Origin: Planctomycetota bacterium
GTDB lineage: Bacteria > Planctomycetota > Planctomycetia > Isosphaerales > Isosphaeraceae
Length of the DNA stretch: 10,448 nucleotides
NCBI GenBank assembly: GCA_021777685.1
Contig: JAJYDH010000195.1
Span: 1-10,448, forward strand
Reading direction: 5' to 3'
A program made the position numbers and the translations under genes. The notes beneath the pieces are model-generated. The model had not been told where the DNA came from. It worked only from the letters and a program-made list of their open reading frames with translations, and did not search any database. Within the stretch, counting starts at the first letter, position 1. Each line of letters begins with the position of its first letter. Below, in pieces: positions 7,708-10,448 of this stretch.

Positions 7708-7934
7708 ATTCGCATTAAGTCCATGCGATGCAATCGCTTCGGAGCGGATTTGGGTCCGATGCCGGTCTCTTCAACTCGAAGCCAACCTTCCCTCGATGAA
7801 TTCGCCGAGCTTTCCTCGCGCAAAAAGACAAAGCCAATGACGCGAGTCGCGGACATCCTCACTTCTCGTCGGACCATCAGATAATATCGCCTGAGTCCTT
7901 CGAGTTTTATTCGGGTTTCCACCCCGTCCAGGAC

Positions 7935-8097
7935 TGTTTCATTCTCACTTTGCCTCGGGAAAGGGGACTGGCTCCGGAGCGCAGCGGAGGTGCCCGTCCC
8001 CTTTCCCGAGGCAAAGTGGGCGATTCAAGGGGGACGGGCACCGGCCGAGTACAGCCGGAGCCAGTCCCCTTGACCCTCCCAAAGTGAGAATGAAACA
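7935..8097. repeat. Nested palindromic element made of two inverted REP-like units
   Basis: The ends are perfect 17-bp inverted repeats (7935-7951 and 8081-8097; TGTTTCATTCTCACTTT). Inside, 7961-7977 pairs with 8055-8071 (17 bp) and 7989-8001 with 8030-8042 (13 bp), so the whole element can fold into one long hairpin. A competing fold is a perfect 23-bp stem between 7946-7968 and 7996-8018 with a 27-nt loop. The core is a 39-40-nt unit, GGGGACGGGCACC-N11/12-CCGGAGCCAGTCCCC, present as 8030-8069 and inverted at 7963-8001. Each unit is itself an imperfect hairpin with matching mismatches, as in REP sequences; the pair resembles a BIME. It could equally be a MITE. No clear target duplication was found and no coding content is likely. 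Confidence 0.88.
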
Positions 8098-8261
8098 ACC
8101 CTGCCACCCCGTCGGACCAAAATCCGGCCGGTCGATCTCGACCCGGGATCGCTCACGAGTGGTCACTGGATTGGACTTGGGATAAACTGGAGTACAGGTT
8201 GGTCTCGGACGTCCCGACCTCCCGGACAGGACGCCTCTGAACCGCTACGAGGGCAGACCCG

Positions 8262-8873
8262 ATGGTGACCCGCCCGCGAACCCGGTCGAGCATGACGCTG
8301 GAGGAGTTCCTCCGCTGGCCACGGATCGACGAGAAGCCATGCCTTGAGTTCCACGATGGCCGGGTTGAGGTGAAGGTGTCGCCCCAGCGGGAGCATTCGC
8401 TCGTCGAGATGAGATTAACCGAGGCACTGAACCGATTCTCCGAACCGTCGGTGCTGGGAGCCGCCTTTCCCGAGTTGCGTTGCACATTCGGCGGTCGGTC
8501 GATCGTTCCCGATATCGTCTTCCAGCTCGACGCGAACATCCCCTGCGAGGATCGAGGCGAGGTCCTCAACGAGTCATTGCTCCCCCCGGACATCCATATT
8601 GAGATCCGGTCGCCGGGTCAGTCGGCCAGGAAGCCGAAAGAGAAGCTGAAGCATTCGATCGCCAATGGCTGCCTTCTGGGCTGGTACATCGACCCCGAAC
8701 GCCAGACGATCGACGTCCATCGCCCGGTCATGGCCCCGGAACGGCTCTCCGCCGACGGTTTCCTGGACGGGGCACCCGTCCTGCCGGGGTTCCGGCTGAC
8801 GGTCGAGGAAGTCTTCGGCTGGCTGGTCTACCGGCCGAAGCGGCGGGACGATGAGGGGGCGGACCCCCGATGA
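8262..8873 (+). CDS. Uma2-family (DUF820) PD-(D/E)XK endonuclease-like protein
   Basis: Uma2 proteins share a restriction-endonuclease-like fold; most have no known role. This 203-residue member shows the family pattern: MTLEEFLRWP (11-20), CLEFHDGRVEV (27-37) with the early conserved Glu29, His45, VPDIVF (82-87, Asp84 as predicted metal ligand), IHIEIRSPGQS (111-121, Glu114) with lysines at 126, 128 and 130, and GWYIDPERQTIDVHRP (140-155). All expected catalytic-type residues are present, so activity is plausible. ATG 8262 has GAGGG 8 nt upstream; an internal ATG at 8292 (residue 11) is a weaker alternative. Its stop overlaps the helicase start as ATGA, so the two are probably translated together. 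Such genes are common and usually isolated in planctomycetes and cyanobacteria, so this coupling is unusual. The codon pattern matches neighbouring genes less strictly, with more A/T third bases around 8395-8600. Confidence 0.88.
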   Translation: MVTRPRTRSSMTLEEFLRWPRIDEKPCLEFHDGRVEVKVSPQREHSLVEMRLTEALNRFSEPSVLGAAFPELRCTFGGRSIVPDIVFQLDANIPCEDRGEVLNESLLPPDIHIEIRSPGQSARKPKEKLKHSIANGCLLGWYIDPERQTIDVHRPVMAPERLSADGFLDGAPVLPGFRLTVEEVFGWLVYRPKRRDDEGADPR

Positions 8874-10279
8874 GCGGCACCCTTGCGTCGACGGCCGATG
8901 CCCAGCTCTCGCTCCGCCTGACCTTCGAGGGGGGGACGATCCTCATCGATGGCCTCGCCGAGGGCGACACGCGCGGACTGCCCGGGGTCCGGTTCGACCC
9001 CCGGTCGGGGATGCACCGGGCCGAGGCGATCGGCTATCGCGAGATCGTCGAACGCCTCCGCGAGGCGAAAATCCCCTATCAGGACGACGCCCGGGCCTAC
9101 GACAAGGCCGTCTGGCCGCTCCGGGTCGAGAAGCCGGCGTTCCCCCATCAGACCGAGGGGGTCGAGGCGTGGGCCCAGGCCGGGATGCGCGGGGTGGTCG
9201 TCCTGCCGACCGGCACCGGCAAGACCCACCTGGCGAACCTCGCCATCAACCGGGCGAAGCGGCCCAGCCTGGTCGTCACGCCGACCATCGACCTGCTCAA
9301 CCAGTGGTTCGACGAGCTGACGCTGGCGTTCGGCGTCGAGGTCGGGCTGCTCGGCGGCGGCTATTACGACATCAAGCCTTTGACAGTCACGACTTACGAC
9401 TCGGCCTATCAGAACGTCGAGCGGCTGGGGAACCGGTTCGGCCTGCTGGTCTTCGACGAGTGCCACCACCTGCCCAGCCCGACCGTCAGCGCCGCGGCGT
9501 TGGGGGCGATCGCGCCCTTCCGGCTCGGGCTGACCGCCACGCCCGAGCGGGCCGACAACGCCCACGAGCGGCTCGACCACCTCATCGGCCCGATCGTCTA
9601 TCGCCGGGAGATCACCCAGCTCAAGGGGCAATTCCTGGCCGAGTACCGGGTCGAGTCGCTGTTCGTCAACCTCACCGACGAGGAGCGTTACCGCTACGAG
9701 TCGATGCGGGAGACCTACCGCGCGTTCCTGTCGAGCACGGGCATCGACATGAGGCGCCCGGGCGCCTGGGGCCAGTTCCTGTTCCAGGCCCACCGATCGG
9801 CCGAGGGGCGGCAAGCCTACCTGGCCTATCGAGAGCAGAGGGCCCTCGCCCTGGCCGCTCCCGCCAAGCTCAGCCTGCTGGCCCGGCTCCTCGAACGGCA
9901 CAACGGCGACCGCGTCCTGATCTTCACCCACGACAACGCCACGGTCTACACGATCGCCCGCCAGTTCCTCGTCCCGGTCATCACCCACCAGACCAAGACC
10001 AAGGAGCGTCGGGACGTGCTCCTGAAGTTCAACTCGGGCGAATATCCGATCGTGGCAACGTCCAGGGTGCTCAACGAGGGCGTCAACGTCCCCGAGGCGA
10101 ACGTCGCGATCATCCTATCCGGCTCCGGGTCCGTCCGAGAGCACGTCCAGCGCCTCGGCCGGATCTTGCGGAAGTCGGGCGACAAGGAGGCGACCTTGTA
10201 TGAAGTCGTGACCCGAGGGACGGTCGAGGAATTCACCTCGAACAGGCGTCGGCAGCATAGCGCCTACGGGGGCGATTGA
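8870..10279 (+). CDS. XPB-type SF2 DNA helicase (archaeal layout)
   Basis: This 469-residue protein matches the whole architecture of archaeal XPB, the repair/transcription helicase, as I recall the Archaeoglobus protein. In order: an N-terminal damage-recognition-like domain (about 14-80, with GVRFDPRSGMHRA at 39-51); helicase domain 1 with Walker A PTGTGKTH (113-120), TVTTYDSAYQNVERLGNRF (172-190), DECHHLP (196-202) and FRLGLTATPERAD (217-229); a thumb-like insert (about 268-325); and helicase domain 2 with THQTKTKERR (372-381), NEGVNVPEANVAI (402-414) and QRLGRILR (427-434). The family RED motif reads R227-A228-D229, a change from Glu to Ala at its centre. DECH replaces the DEVH box of the archaeal protein. 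It starts inside the Uma2 stop (ATGA). In archaea XPB works with the nuclease Bax1; no Bax1 gene is seen here. The function is likely DNA repair or remodelling. Confidence 0.92.
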   Translation: MSGTLASTADAQLSLRLTFEGGTILIDGLAEGDTRGLPGVRFDPRSGMHRAEAIGYREIVERLREAKIPYQDDARAYDKAVWPLRVEKPAFPHQTEGVEAWAQAGMRGVVVLPTGTGKTHLANLAINRAKRPSLVVTPTIDLLNQWFDELTLAFGVEVGLLGGGYYDIKPLTVTTYDSAYQNVERLGNRFGLLVFDECHHLPSPTVSAAALGAIAPFRLGLTATPERADNAHERLDHLIGPIVYRREITQLKGQFLAEYRVESLFVNLTDEERYRYESMRETYRAFLSSTGIDMRRPGAWGQFLFQAHRSAEGRQAYLAYREQRALALAAPAKLSLLARLLERHNGDRVLIFTHDNATVYTIARQFLVPVITHQTKTKERRDVLLKFNSGEYPIVATSRVLNEGVNVPEANVAIILSGSGSVREHVQRLGRILRKSGDKEATLYEVVTRGTVEEFTSNRRRQHSAYGGD

Positions 10280-10292
10280 TCCGTCTAAGGAC

Positions 10293-10447
10293 CGCCGATC
10301 CAATAACTTCCCGGTTCGCGGGGGAAGCCTTTGGAGTGCGGGATCTTGCTCCCGCTATCCCGGAGGGAGCTTGCTCCCGGGTCTGTCCGCCGACCGCCGC
10401 CGGGAGCAAGCTCCCGCACTCCAAAGAGGGAAGTTATTGAATCGGCG
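10293..10447. repeat. Second palindromic repeat element (GGGAGCTTGCTCCC family)
   Basis: The terminal inverted repeats 10293-10312 and 10428-10447 match at 19 of 20 positions. An inner pair, 10329-10354 and 10401-10426, matches at 25 of 26. Three copies of a hairpin module GGGAGC-TT-GCTCCC lie within: 10340-10354 (one change), 10365-10378, and inverted at 10402-10415. The whole 155 bp can fold as one long hairpin or as three short ones. It begins 13 bp after the helicase stop and so could end transcription or stabilise its mRNA. It shares no clear sequence with the element at 7935-8097. The module GGAGTGCGGGAGCTTGCTCCCG is, from memory, a frequent repeat in planctomycete genomes. The element ends one base before the window edge, so a target duplication cannot be checked. 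Confidence 0.85.
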
Positions 10448-10448
10448 A

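Larger units (their letters stand above)
7668..8261. other. 594-bp gene-free region
   Basis: The first part (about 7680-7930) is visibly richer in A and T than the flanking genes. It has no frame with protein character or a good ribosome binding site. A small hairpin, GCGAT-GCA-ATCGC, lies at 7726-7738. The palindromic repeat element occupies 7935-8097. The last 160 bp lead into the Uma2 gene, whose binding site GAGGG ends 8 nt before the start; no clear promoter hexamers were found. The AT-rich part may be decayed DNA or regulatory sequence. Confidence 0.5.

Noticed and set aside
7539..7922. Minus-strand frame of 127 codons over the rluE end and the following gap
   Set aside because: No motif, no binding site, partly antisense to rluE, composition unlike a gene here.
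7935..8097. CRISPR array or tRNA-like structure as explanation of the repeat
   Set aside because: The repeats are inverted and nested, not direct with regular spacers, and no tRNA arms or loops are seen.
7907..8166. Small minus-strand frames over the first palindromic element
   Set aside because: They are readings of the repeat itself, which is structured, non-coding DNA.
8828..9988. Long open frame (386 codons) on the minus strand opposite the XPB gene
   Set aside because: It is rich in Arg/Gly/Pro/Asp without motifs, lies wholly antisense to a clear helicase, and is what GC-rich third positions produce by chance.
10233..10424. 63-codon minus-strand frame beginning MECGSLLP
   Set aside because: It is created by the palindromic repeat and runs into the antisense of the XPB end; such peptides recur wherever this repeat occurs.

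Overview
The window is very GC-rich, with strong G/C bias at third codon positions. Genes are tightly packed, and two unrelated palindromic repeat elements of about 160 bp are present. The gene types fit a planctomycete of the Isosphaera/Singulisphaera kind: a secreted beta-sandwich protein, a lone Uma2 nuclease, a KAP-like ATPase and a bacterial XPB helicase. That assignment is an inference from style and content, since no rRNA or other marker gene is present.

Left half (1-5327, all on the minus strand). The window opens inside a secreted protein of unknown function whose 3' end lies off the left edge. After a 291-bp gap comes a minus-strand series that, read 5'->3', is modA (GTG start, lipoprotein), modB, modC (TTG start overlapping the modB stop), a bestrophin-family anion channel 9 bp later, and a KDPG/KHG aldolase 51 bp after that. 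modABC is a complete molybdate importer: binding lipoprotein, permease, and ATPase with a Mop/TOBE tail. The channel and the aldolase may share its transcript, but their functional link to molybdate is not evident.

Middle (5328-7667). A 235-bp divergent region holds a perfect TATAAT on the modA side and a GC-rich dyad. On the plus strand follow a KAP-like P-loop NTPase, with two membrane helices between Walker A and Walker B, and 17 bp later an RluE-type 23S rRNA pseudouridine synthase. A possible terminator hairpin sits just after rluE.

Right half (7668-10448). A 594-bp gene-free stretch carries a 163-bp nested palindrome built from two inverted REP-like units. Next is a translationally coupled pair (ATGA overlap): a Uma2-family PD-(D/E)XK nuclease and a full-length XPB-type SF2 helicase of archaeal layout, in which the RED motif reads RAD. 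Thirteen bp after the helicase stop a second palindromic element begins and runs to the window edge. The nuclease-helicase pair, bracketed by palindromic repeats, is the most interesting part. It resembles the archaeal XPB-Bax1 repair pair, with a Uma2 protein in the nuclease position, but that reading is inference.
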